A stretch of DNA of 64,000 bases from Cyanidium caldarium (taxonomy: Eukaryota; Rhodophyta; Bangiophyceae; Cyanidiales; Cyanidiaceae). How positions within the stretch are numbered: the first letter of the stretch is position 1; the number at the start of each line of letters is the position of its first letter. Location: contig JANCYW010000011.1 in assembly GCA_026184775.1 (NCBI GenBank), forward strand, positions 1-64,000. The letters are read 5' to 3'. The translations under genes were made by a program, and so were the position numbers. Shown piece by piece: positions 40,501-48,668 of this stretch. The notes below the pieces were generated by a model that was given only the letters and a program-made list of their open reading frames with translations, made no database searches and was not told where the DNA came from.

Positions 40501-41083
40501 ACAGGAGATGCTGCCGGCGCTGCTGGAGGCGGCCCGCGAACGCAGCGAGGAGATGCGCACCGCCGCCGCCAAGTATCGCGAACGGGCGGCGCGATTGGCG
40601 CTGGTGCGCGAGGCCAAAGCGCGTCTGCGCCTCGGCGCGGCCGTGGCAGAGCAGGCGGGGGAGCAGGCGGGGGAGCAGGCGGGGGAGCAGGCCAGCGTGG
40701 CGGCGTCGGTGCACAGCGTCGCCAGCGACCTCTCCTCGTTTACGTTTGCCACCCGCAGTCGCAGCGCCTCCGTGACCAGCATCCCCAACGGCCGCGGGCG
40801 CGATGCCAAGACGAGCAAGCGCCGCGTGAAACCGGGCGACCCGCGCGAAGAGGAATACCTGGTGTTGTATCTGAAGCGGCTACAGCCGTCGCCGGTGTTG
40901 CGCGAGGCCGTACACGACATTCTGGAATGTCTGCTGCTGTTCGGACGAGTGGAAGAGGCGCGCACCCTGCAACGCAGCGCCCAGACGTTAACCGATGCCG
41001 TGCAGCGGGCGCCGGTGGAGACGAGCGAAGAAGAGAAGGCAGCGACACCGGATACGCAGTGGTTTTCGCTGATGTCGTTGTAA
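37586..41083 (+). CDS. ELP1: Elongator complex subunit ELP1 (IKAP)
   Basis: A 1165-residue scaffold of Elongator, which adds the cm5 group to wobble uridines of tRNA. The N-terminal half holds the WD40 propellers, with family blocks such as LPAMAWQPRPGGVLAVATDD and IIFF-like VIFFEKNGLRHH. The C-terminal half is the helical TPR region: LYDLELAERVARHGRLDPQQ, then RQCEIDLFLDRYDRALEWLF, and the dimerisation end ILECLLLFGRVEEA. The basic tRNA-binding stretch before the end (SKRRVKPGDPREEEYLV) is present. The chain is about 150 residues shorter than the human protein. A four-unit EQAG repeat interrupts the helical region near residue 1025. No intron in 3.5 kb. Confidence 0.93.
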   Translation: MQNLELIATEQLLQVECPDRLACIGFLLTLTRRDAVLALLPGGDGGRLALHAHPRAGWPPQSQRLLDLPTETREPLFLFADEGLDRTLIAFRSGEVVANNEVVGAVPERLCAAHAAPDGAHTALVARNGTLLLMAAHWEVEAKWELEGFDIDCNAASDDFRRVSIAWRADSAYWTVSYLTAAGSRRLVIFSSRPPGDGVPCQLVSPVGEHQLAPSLLPAMAWQPRPGGVLAVATDDGDVIFFEKNGLRHHRMDALLSETHGMRGRHLVRLCWSADASLLAVAHRSKERTSAGALSPLSIDLYAFSNYRWYRKYRLSGRTSNHWASPVVWMQFAHQRPLTLLYSLADNDTSGLTVHRAEFAWTVHKSRTAADWTAVIDGSRVHLTPLSRCLLPPPLFQSVCALPDDAATDDSVNALQWRGDVLNLYTAAGQAWMLPSGETRLKVRTEAGDPPEPTAQRHLPLTTNGAELVWDVRSGTLELQPSSDRTSDIPPAITLASDCTSVEVVPNAPFILFTTRQDTLVCLPWAATDTLPSSRELHQARAEARPLDRGSVLIGALHDGMRVVLQAPRGNLECIAPRALVLHRLRLQLLGGSDAAPGAPDFLAALALVRRHSIEPRAIAEVLTPPAFQQHASTLLTQLQTQPSTLCDTLNTLLPSLARSATEGAALVDALAQAMRDRDERAYLLPLLTAYAAHPTGPCLRQALQLLQAHWSEEALTHLAVVSKCSAERLFQTALGLYDLELAERVARHGRLDPQQHQPLLQALQQITHPALRQCEIDLFLDRYDRALEWLFVAYDDDDDDAVPEAESRLLELVQARGLYEQALHLCHARRERDPTTCSTLYRALSLRYAEHLQRTQRYLEAARRFAAEGALQPASEAYLLAGCGDLAMAARMTAAAAAAGSATDTPSSLVAFAEAVAQECERRGRWEEAARCWASPRLQQTERALQLLVDAHAWRAALQLAASHARPDWLQQEMLPALLEAARERSEEMRTAAAKYRERAARLALVREAKARLRLGAAVAEQAGEQAGEQAGEQASVAASVHSVASDLSSFTFATRSRSASVTSIPNGRGRDAKTSKRRVKPGDPREEEYLVLYLKRLQPSPVLREAVHDILECLLLFGRVEEARTLQRSAQTLTDAVQRAPVETSEEEKAATPDTQWFSLMSL
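40649..40693. repeat. 12-bp tandem repeat in ELP1, about 3.75 units
   Basis: GAGCAGGCGGGG repeats with no mismatch, encoding Glu-Gln-Ala-Gly units in frame. Perfect copies suggest recent slippage expansion. Confidence 0.9.
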
Positions 41084-41091
41084 ACAGCGCG

Positions 41092-43755
41092 CTACACCAA
41101 CAGCGCCTCTTTGTACACGATGCCCACCGGTACATTACCTGCAACAGCGTCATCCACATCCCCCAAGGCGGTCGGCGCCAGCACCAGCACGTGCGCCGCG
41201 CCCAGCACCGAGAAGAACGCGTCCAGTTTGCTGAGCGGTGCGTTGGCCGGGATGGTGGGCGGTGCCACGTCCACATGCGCCTGCGCAACGCCGCGGTCGC
41301 GCAGCAGCGGGATGGGGTCGTCGAGGCGCACCGGCCACCGCTGCTGCTGCTGCTGCTGCTGCTCATCGTGCTGGTCAGCGTCCAGCAAAGGCTCCAAATA
41401 CGCGCACAACAGCGACACCGCCATGGCACCGTACAGCCGCGGCGGCCAGCCGGCCGAGCACCAATACACCACCGGCAGTCGCTCGTCCATCTGCTGCAGC
41501 AACTGCAGCACCTGGCGCACCGTGCTGTCCGGAGTGACGATCGGCACACGGGTGTCCATCACATCGGCCACGGTGAGCGGTGTCCGCGACGTCCGCCCGG
41601 CCACGTCCGACTCCTCCGCGGCCGTCATCGTCGACGCCGACATCTCCCACTGCTGGAACAGCGTCACGCCGCGCAGCCGCATCAGATGCACAAACAGGCT
41701 GTCGGTGAGGTGGCGCGTGACCGCAAATGCCACCACGCTGGCCATGCCCAGTTGCCACAGCTGCCGCCGGTTGCCGGTCAGTTCCAGCACCACGAGCGAC
41801 GCCGACACCGTCTGGGTGACGCCGCTGGCAAATGCCGCCGAGCCGATCATCGCCACGCTCGCCGCCGACAGATCGGCTGCGGAGAATGGCGGCCACGGCG
41901 GCAGCAGCCATCGGCAGGCGTGCCCGAGCGCCGCACCCAGCTCGAACACCGGCAGGAAGACGCCGCACGGGAGCGGCAGGATGATGGCAAACGCGGTGGC
42001 CATCGCCTTGAAGAGCACAAAAGGGAACAGGCCGGCGGCACCCGTGCTCCAACGCGTCCACAGCAACGTGGCGCCGGCGGTAAACATCCGACTGACGCCG
42101 TCGCGTTGTCGCGCATCGGCCATGCCGCCCAGCGCGATCGCTCCCACGCTGCCGCCGAGCGCCACCGTCAGCACCAGCCAGAAACGGGATCGTGTGTGCT
42201 GGCAGTGTCGCACCCGCCAGTGCACCAGCGCGCCGACAGCTTGATTGAACAGTGCGCCCAGCAGACCGCACGTCAGGCCCAGAGCGCTCACGAACACGGC
42301 ATGCGCCAACAACTCCCAAATGCCCAGCGGTGCGCTGGTCGCATCGCCGGTGCCGACGGTCACGACGTCGAAGTAGGAGGAGAAATTCCAAGGCAACAGC
42401 GCCCGCAACACGCCGTACCCGTTCAAGGCCGTCCACAGCGCCGCCGACAGATAGTGCACCTGGTAGGTGCGGGCCATGAGCTCGAGCGAGAACATGGCCC
42501 CGCCGAAGGGCGCTCCAAACGTGGCGCCCATGCCAGCGGCGACCGCCGCCGAGTAGGCCATCAGGCAGCGGCGACGGCTCAGCGACAGCGCCGGGAAGAG
42601 GCCGCTCTTCACCAGCAGCGCCGCCGCACACACCGCCATGTGGCAGAATGGACCCAAATGGCCGATGCTGAGCCCGCTGGCGTATGCCAGCACCAGCCCG
42701 ACCGCTTTGGCGATCAGGGTGCGTCCGCTGAGCAGGTTGGGGATGTGCATGCCGTGCAGGATGCACTTGATCTCCGGGATGCCGGAGCCGGCGGCGTCTT
42801 CCGACAGCTCCACGCACATCGCAAACGCCGACAGCGCCAGCACCGTACGAAAGGCGACACCGCCCACCGCGTTGGCGAGCGTCACCGCCTGTTGGAGCGC
42901 GTACAGCTGCTCGCCGCACTCGATGGTGAGGAAACAGATCAAACTGGTGGCGTAACCGATAAGGGCCAGCCACAGCCATTGCATTGGAGCGTAATCGTCT
43001 GATGGAACCGGCAGGCGCCAGCAATAGCTGGCGGGATGGGTGGCAGATGCCGCCAAGGCGGCGGTGGAGAGGCGACGGTGAGGTGGGGGAAGTGAGATGC
43101 CGGCGGAAGCCGCCTCTCCCGGTGGCGCTGACGGCATCGTCGATTCCACGGCACCATATCCGTCTCCGGCGGTTCGGTTGCTCGGGTGTTCGCCTATTTG
43201 ACCGGAAGTGTGGAGAGCGCCCAGCGCATGCTCTAGTTGCGCGTGCACGTGCGTGCGCGACAGGCGTTCGGAGCGCGCATCCAGAAACGCATCCAGGCGA
43301 TGCAGCAGCCCACGCAAACGCGTGCCGAGGGATGAACGCGGTGCCGCTTCGGTCATCTGCCAGCCCTCTCCTAACAACGGTAACTGCTCCGCGGTGCCGT
43401 GCGTCGGGTCACGCCAGTCGTTGTCGATAACGGTCCCATCTGCCAAAGGCGATACGCGCCCGGATCCCCCTGCATCGGGCGGTGTCGCTCTCCCGCTCTG
43501 GTCACTCGATGGCGTTGCCGAACGCGACCATCGATCGCGCTCGGACGATAACCGCGCCGCGTGCTCCTTTCGCAGCCGCTGAGCACTGTGCAGCGAGTCG
43601 GCCAGCCCGTCGCCCGACACATCCAACCACACCGTCTCCGACCGCCTCTTTAGAGGTGATTGCCTCGGAGTGACCGACGTGGAAGAAGATGCGCGACAAT
43701 GTCCAGCAACTCGTTCTTCGAGGTCGCTGACCGCTTCAGCATCCTCTGGCGGCAT
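41092..43755 (-). CDS. CLC-family chloride channel with two CBS domains
   Basis: An 887-residue membrane protein. About 290 polar N-terminal residues precede the CLC core (roughly 290-680). Selectivity motifs are GSGIPEI (near 325) and GVFLPVFELGAALG (near 600). The second motif, normally G-K-E-G-P, reads G-H-L-G-P, so the gating glutamate is Leu at residue 367. That Glu is required for proton coupling, so a channel-like or uncoupled chloride path is expected. Two CBS domains follow (starting near 715, VADVMDTRVPIVTPDSTVR, and near 830), as in eukaryotic CLCs of internal membranes. A seven-Gln run lies between them. The start MPPEDAEAVSD is chosen because the longer frame runs into the divergent GatA region. 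Confidence 0.9.
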   Translation of the reverse strand: MPPEDAEAVSDLEERVAGHCRASSSTSVTPRQSPLKRRSETVWLDVSGDGLADSLHSAQRLRKEHAARLSSERDRWSRSATPSSDQSGRATPPDAGGSGRVSPLADGTVIDNDWRDPTHGTAEQLPLLGEGWQMTEAAPRSSLGTRLRGLLHRLDAFLDARSERLSRTHVHAQLEHALGALHTSGQIGEHPSNRTAGDGYGAVESTMPSAPPGEAASAGISLPPPHRRLSTAALAASATHPASYCWRLPVPSDDYAPMQWLWLALIGYATSLICFLTIECGEQLYALQQAVTLANAVGGVAFRTVLALSAFAMCVELSEDAAGSGIPEIKCILHGMHIPNLLSGRTLIAKAVGLVLAYASGLSIGHLGPFCHMAVCAAALLVKSGLFPALSLSRRRCLMAYSAAVAAGMGATFGAPFGGAMFSLELMARTYQVHYLSAALWTALNGYGVLRALLPWNFSSYFDVVTVGTGDATSAPLGIWELLAHAVFVSALGLTCGLLGALFNQAVGALVHWRVRHCQHTRSRFWLVLTVALGGSVGAIALGGMADARQRDGVSRMFTAGATLLWTRWSTGAAGLFPFVLFKAMATAFAIILPLPCGVFLPVFELGAALGHACRWLLPPWPPFSAADLSAASVAMIGSAAFASGVTQTVSASLVVLELTGNRRQLWQLGMASVVAFAVTRHLTDSLFVHLMRLRGVTLFQQWEMSASTMTAAEESDVAGRTSRTPLTVADVMDTRVPIVTPDSTVRQVLQLLQQMDERLPVVYWCSAGWPPRLYGAMAVSLLCAYLEPLLDADQHDEQQQQQQQRWPVRLDDPIPLLRDRGVAQAHVDVAPPTIPANAPLSKLDAFFSVLGAAHVLVLAPTALGDVDDAVAGNVPVGIVYKEALLV
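41341..41361. repeat. CTG/CAG microsatellite, 7 units
   Basis: Seven CTG units on the + strand encode the poly-Gln tract in the linker of the CLC C-terminal domain. Confidence 0.9.
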
Positions 43756-43951
43756 ACGTTCTCTCTCGGTCTCGCTCGCTCTGCACCAGGTTGCCGAGAA
43801 ACGGCGGCGGCCGCGCGATGGGCGCGAATCCGCGTGCCATCGCCTCCGTCGATCGCCTGGAGGACACAGACACGGCGGCCGCGCGTGCAAGTTGCAACGA
43901 GTCGTCGGTTGCCGCAAGGACGAGGCTCGCACGGTAACCGTAACAAGCACC

Positions 43952-45619
43952 ATGCCGACGCGTTCAACCGCTCACAGAGAGAGACCGCCTGTGAAAACGA
44001 CGACGCGAATGTCGCGGTGTGCTTTCCTGTCGCTGCCGCGCGCCTGGGAGGCGGCGCGACAGCTCGGCAACACCCGATCGTCGCCACGAAAACACGGCGT
44101 GCGGGGTTTGTGCGGCGTGCAACGGGCAACGAACACACGCCACTCTACTCCTCTCCCGCGGAATCACTTGTTGACGTTGTCGGCGCATCAGGTGGCCCGA
44201 TCGGTGCGCAGCGGCGAGCTGAGCGCGGAACGTATCGCTACGGCCTATTTGGAGCAGGTGGCAGCGGTCGAGGCGTCGGTGGGCGCGTATCTGGTGCTCG
44301 ACGCCGAGGCGGTGCTAGAGCGGGCGCGTTCGTTGGACGCGCGACGGGCGCGCGGGGAGAAGCTGGGGGCGCTGGCCGGGGTGCCGATAGCCGTGAAAGA
44401 CAATCTGGTTACGGCGCATCTGGCCACCACCGCCGGCTCGCGCTTGCTCTCGCAATACACGCCGCCGTATCATGCCACCTGCGTGGAGCGACTGCTGCGC
44501 GCCGATGCGGTGCTCATGGGCAAGACCGTCATGGACGAGTTTGGCATGGGCAGCAGCACCGAGACCTGTGCGTACGGCATGACCCGCAATCCGGTGGACA
44601 CGACGCGGACACCGGGCGGCTCTTCGGGTGGCAGCGCGGCGGCGGCGGCGGCGCACATGGCTTTGGCGGCGTTGGGCAGCGATACTGGCGGCTCCGTGCG
44701 CCAGCCGGCCTCTTTCTGTGGCGTGGTGGGCATGAAGCCGAGTTATGGGCGGGTGTCCCGAAACGGGCTGATCGCATACGCATCGTCGTTGGACACGGTC
44801 GGCCCGATGGGACGCACCGTGGGTGATGTGGCGCTGTGTCTGGAGGCGATCGCCGGCGCCGACGACGCCGACAGCACTTGCTTGCCGGGCGCCGCGCCGC
44901 CCTTTTGGGGACGCATCACCGAAGCGCTGGCCGAAGACCAGGCGCCGCTGCGTGGCAAGCGCATCGGGCTGTGGACCGAAGCGCTGGACGATATCCAGGT
45001 GGACGATAGCGTGCGGGCGACGATTCTGCAAGCTCGCGACACTTTCACTGCGCTGGGTGCCGAGGTGCGACCGGTATCGCTGCCACACCTGGCGGCCGCC
45101 TGCTCCGCCTACTACATCCTGGCATCCAGCGAGGCCAGCTCCAACCTCGCGCGATACGACGGCGTGCGGTACGGCGCACGTGATCCAGAGGCGGCCAACA
45201 CCGTCAGCATGTACACCAGCACCCGCACGCACGGGCTGGGCGAGGAGGTGAAGCGGCGTGTTATGTTGGGCACGTATGCACTGTCGGCTGGCTATTACGA
45301 GGCGTACTATCGGCAGGCCATGCGGGTGCGCAACGTGATCACGCTGGCGTTGAGGGGATTGTTCGAGGACGTCGATTGGCTGTTGGCGCCGGTGGCACCA
45401 ACGCCGGCGTTTCGATTGGGGGAGAAGCGCGCGGTGGACATGTATTCGGGAGATAGAATGACAGTGCCGGCGAGTTTGGCGGGTCTGCCGGCCATTAGCG
45501 TGCCGGGGAAGGTGGGGGAAGGCCAGCTGCCGGTGGGTGTGCAACTCATCGGGCGATACTTGGACGACGAGGGCGTGCTACTAGCCGCTGCTGCCCTCGA
45601 GCGAGCCACAAAGGCCTAA
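43952..45619 (+). CDS. gatA: Glutamyl-tRNA(Gln) amidotransferase subunit A, organellar
   Basis: A 555-residue amidase-signature enzyme. GatA frees ammonia from glutamine so that GatCAB can convert mischarged Glu-tRNA(Gln) to Gln-tRNA(Gln) in plastid and mitochondrion. The catalytic triad is visible: Lys149 in GVPIAVKDN, the cis-Ser in TPGGSSGGSAA (222-230) and the nucleophile Ser248 in GSDTGGSVRQPASFCG. The C-terminal block PASLAGLPAISVPG then LPVGVQLIG is typical. The first ~70 residues are rich in Arg, Ser and Thr, fitting an organelle transit peptide. Methionines upstream (frame open from 43670) or at 44009 are alternative starts. It is divergent from the CLC gene. Confidence 0.94.
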   Translation: MPTRSTAHRERPPVKTTTRMSRCAFLSLPRAWEAARQLGNTRSSPRKHGVRGLCGVQRATNTRHSTPLPRNHLLTLSAHQVARSVRSGELSAERIATAYLEQVAAVEASVGAYLVLDAEAVLERARSLDARRARGEKLGALAGVPIAVKDNLVTAHLATTAGSRLLSQYTPPYHATCVERLLRADAVLMGKTVMDEFGMGSSTETCAYGMTRNPVDTTRTPGGSSGGSAAAAAAHMALAALGSDTGGSVRQPASFCGVVGMKPSYGRVSRNGLIAYASSLDTVGPMGRTVGDVALCLEAIAGADDADSTCLPGAAPPFWGRITEALAEDQAPLRGKRIGLWTEALDDIQVDDSVRATILQARDTFTALGAEVRPVSLPHLAAACSAYYILASSEASSNLARYDGVRYGARDPEAANTVSMYTSTRTHGLGEEVKRRVMLGTYALSAGYYEAYYRQAMRVRNVITLALRGLFEDVDWLLAPVAPTPAFRLGEKRAVDMYSGDRMTVPASLAGLPAISVPGKVGEGQLPVGVQLIGRYLDDEGVLLAAAALERATKA

Positions 45620-46169
45620 GCGCCTCCCTGGCAAGTTGGGAGGTGCCCGTCCATCACACCTTCAAGCTACATCTCCGAGCGATGTGGTTACGGCGTCGTG
45701 CGCTCCCGCAGCCCGGCTGACGATTCTCGTGTTCCTACGCGCTTTTAAATGTTTTTGCGTATTTGGATTATCCCTGGGAGTCAACGTTCGCAGGTACATA
45801 TCCCGATCGGTGGCCACCACCTTCGCGCCCGAGCCCGTCACGCCGTCACTCCCGTCTCTCCGCGAGTTTCCAGCCTGATCCGCACATCGGCGTTGTGGCA
45901 AAATCGCGCGCGCACGCACTCGAGCAGCGAGTCGTCGGCCGGGCCGCATCTCTTTCGTCCCAGAGCGACCTTTTTGTCTCATTTCACCTCGTCGCCCCGC
46001 ACGTGCGTGCCCATCGCCCTGCCGCAAATTTTGCCCTCAACTTGCCGTTCGCGAACTCCCGTTGCACAAGACGCACAATTCTTCGTTGGCGGCGCCTCGG
46101 CACCCCCCAGGCGATCACATCGTACGCCATCGTGAGCACTGTATGGAAAGCATGAATACCGCCTGGTCT
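45620..46169. other. Spacer holding the left inverted-repeat arm
   Basis: No intact gene. The notable element is the 88-bp copy listed separately. On the minus strand a frame ending near 45662 carries a short Arg-rich block shared with the right arm. Confidence 0.5.
45863..45950 (-). repeat. Left arm of an inverted 90-bp repeat
   Basis: Read on the minus strand, this matches 48265-48354 on the + strand at about 90 percent, with about seven mismatches and a 2-base gap. More than one frame stays open in both copies, so it could be an inverted duplicate of a gene fragment or a terminal inverted repeat of an element lying between. Confidence 0.75.
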
Positions 46170-48100
46170 ACCACACTCGGTGCCTCCCGAAAATGGACGC
46201 GGGTTCCTCACCCGCAGCAACGACATGTGGGAGCGGTACCGCGGAACCCCCGAGGGGCAGCAGCTGTGGGACCTGCTGACCGAGTCGGAACGCAATGAGT
46301 GTCCCAGTAGGTTCTTGATGGGACACCTAGAGCACCTGAATATGTTCAGTCCGCTGGAGGAGTTGGAGACGACGCCGCGCTCGTACATTATCCGCACGTG
46401 ATTCCCGGACCGCTTCCTGCCGAGGCAGTTCCGGTGCCCCAAGGTGCTCTAGGCCATCAAGTCGGTGGTGACTATGGTGAGCGTGCCGTTCCACACTTTG
46501 TCGGTCACTGTGAACTGCCTGGCTGTGTGGAAGTTGGGCGACATGAAGTGGCAACCGTCTCCGCCGTTCTCGCTGGAGGCGCTGGAGCAGATGTACGGTC
46601 GGGTTGTGAACTTTCTACGCGCCGACGGGGATCCAACCGCCTCAGAGGGCAAACAAGCGGTGCTACTGGCGTTGTGGCCCACGCGGAACAAGACGTCCCT
46701 TTCACCGTGGATGGGCGAGGTGTTGAGCGCCAGCAGGTTCCGGTCGGTGCTGCCGCCGTTGCCCACGGCGCGCCAGTTTGGGGCGTCCATTCGGCGTGAC
46801 CATCACGTGGCGCGCTCTCATGCCGAGGGTTGTATGGCACCAGGTGGTCAACTTTCCTCTACTTCGACTACATCGGAGACCTCAGTGCCATGGTCATCAA
46901 CCGCCTGCAGGAAGGCCTCTACGACTGGCTGCAACGCAACCCGCACAGTACCAAAGCGCAGTGCGCGGCCTTGATTGCCGCCATGTGTGCCGACATCCGC
47001 GACGCCGGCATTCTGGGGGTGTTGAGTGAGCTGCGGCGGTAGATGCTACTGGACGCCCGCCGCATTCTGCATGGCGGCGAACCGAATGCCGCCCACAGCA
47101 CGGCGCTAGAGTGCCCCACCGGCTTTCGCATTCCGTTTTTGCGCGCCGCGCTTCTGCTCCACCTCTTCCTGACCTCGGAGCCGCTGTGGGAGACGGCGGA
47201 GGAGACGCAGGAAGAGCCGGAGCGGCAGTGCCCGACGGAACGGCTGCAGAAGCGTCCGCGTCGCGCCAAGAAGCAGCAGAGAGGAATGGACGAGGCCGAG
47301 CCGCCGCAAGAGGTGGGGCGCGACTACCAGAGCAGGTACGGTCGCGGATCGTATCTGCCGTTTGTGGAGCGCAACCGCGAGTTTGTGATGATCGACACGG
47401 TCATCGGATGCGCACTGACGGAGATTTGCAGTATGGTGGTGTCGGTGACCGAGGACGCCCTGCAGCCTGCCGGCCGCGCGCCGATGCTAAGCGGCTATAT
47501 GCGCTACACGCTGCAGCTGTGAAACGAGCGCCAGAGGCAGTCGTGGCGCACCCGCCTGCAGTAGTTGCTGCAGCGCATCTGGAGAGGCCGCCGCCGCGAG
47601 CAGTCGCGTCGCCGGGCAAAGTCGATGCGGTGTCACGGGCCGGTGCGCTCCAAAGACATCCTGGGCCAATTCATGTTTCAGTCGTTTATGGCCGACGGGT
47701 TCGCGGTGCGCCTGAGGTTGTTCCAGCCGCACGACCTCACGCGATACGTGTGCGGGGACCGCCAACCACCCGCGCGCAGGTGGACACCCTCTTCTTCATC
47801 CGCGGGAGACGCCACCTCATCAGGGCCGTGCGCCGCGCTCAGAGGGAACGTCAGACGGCACGTGAGCGGGCGGGAGACGTCAGAGGCGTACGTTCGCAAG
47901 GTGAACCGCAAGACCGTGGAGGTGGACAAGCGTCAGAGTGCGCCTATACGCGTACGTCCCGGCTACTCTACGGAGTTTGCAGGACCGGACTGTTGTGGTG
48001 GGCCGGTGGACAGAGAGGTGAACGCATCTCGGAAGTTGGCCGATCTCGGTATGCATGGTTGCTTTGACGGGACGTACACACGTGCAGCGGTAGCGTCGTG
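46170..48100 (+). pseudogene. Decayed coding region of unknown family
   Basis: A stretch of nearly 2 kb on the + strand where protein-like segments appear in different frames: about 46180-46400, 46465-46780, 46830-47040, 47045-47520 and 47650-48100. They contain ordinary hydrophobic and Trp-rich sequence (MWERYRGTPEGQQLWDLL; LYFDYIGDLSAMVINRLQEG; SYLPFVERNREFVMIDTVIG) rather than the repetitive output of spurious frames. No single frame spans them, and the region looks broken in several places. I do not recognise the protein. It lies between the inverted repeat arms, so it may be the interior of a dead mobile element or a relic of a multicopy subtelomeric-type gene family. Confidence 0.5.
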
Positions 48101-48264
48101 AGGTGGAGGAGGACGCTGTCGATGCGGATGCTGGACAGCAGGAGAGTGTGCTCGGTGGAGGTGACGCGGCTGCGACTGCACCTGACGCTACGGTACCCAC
48201 TGCTACCAATGTGAGGCGCAGTGCTCGGTTGCGGAATGCTCGTCATGCGTCGCGCATGCGCAGC

Positions 48265-48354
48265 GATGCGGCCGGGCCGACGACTCGCCGCTCGAGTGCG
48301 TGCGTGCGCGATTTTGCCGCAACGCCGTTCTGCGGATCAGGTTGGAAAATCTCG
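48265..48354 (+). repeat. Right arm of an inverted 90-bp repeat
   Basis: Partner of 45863-45950. The arm lies inside a + strand open frame (48103-48387) of 94 residues that contains a basic patch RRSARLRNARHASR and ends shortly after the arm. Confidence 0.75.
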
Positions 48355-48668
48355 TACAGACGCGCGCGCGAGGCCGTCGGCAAGTGACGGCGGACCGGTC
48401 GTGATGCGGAAGCGATGCCTTCGCCCGCGCAAGTGTACTCCTCGGGCAAGCTGGGAGTGGGGGAGAGGATGGGAGGTGGAGGGATATGGGGAGAGGGAGA
48501 GCATTGGCAGGGACAGGGAGGACAGAGGGAGAACCAGCAGCCTTACGGACACGAGGTGGAGGGAGATTGGCACAAGGAGCTGCGGCCCACGCACACGGCG
48601 CCCTAGCGGCAACGCCCGTTTAACGAAGATGCAGCCGGAACGCACACGGCGCCCTAGCCGTGCCCTCC
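48355..48668. other. Purine-rich spacer with a 17-bp direct repeat
   Basis: A G/A-rich tract (about 48450-48540) is followed by GCACACGGCGCCCTAGC at 48591-48607 and again at 48642-48658. No gene is seen before the stop of the RMD1-family gene at 48669. Confidence 0.6.

Noticed and set aside
28682-41083. A tRNA-biology gene cluster (RPP30, tRNA-Gln, ELP1)
   Set aside because: Unrelated genes lie between them on both strands, spacing is random and no shared motif was found, so proximity is probably chance.
39952-43002. 1016-codon + strand frame through ELP1 and the CLC gene
   Set aside because: It overlaps two certain genes in other frames, changes composition at their border and gives Arg/Gly/Gln-rich nonsense.
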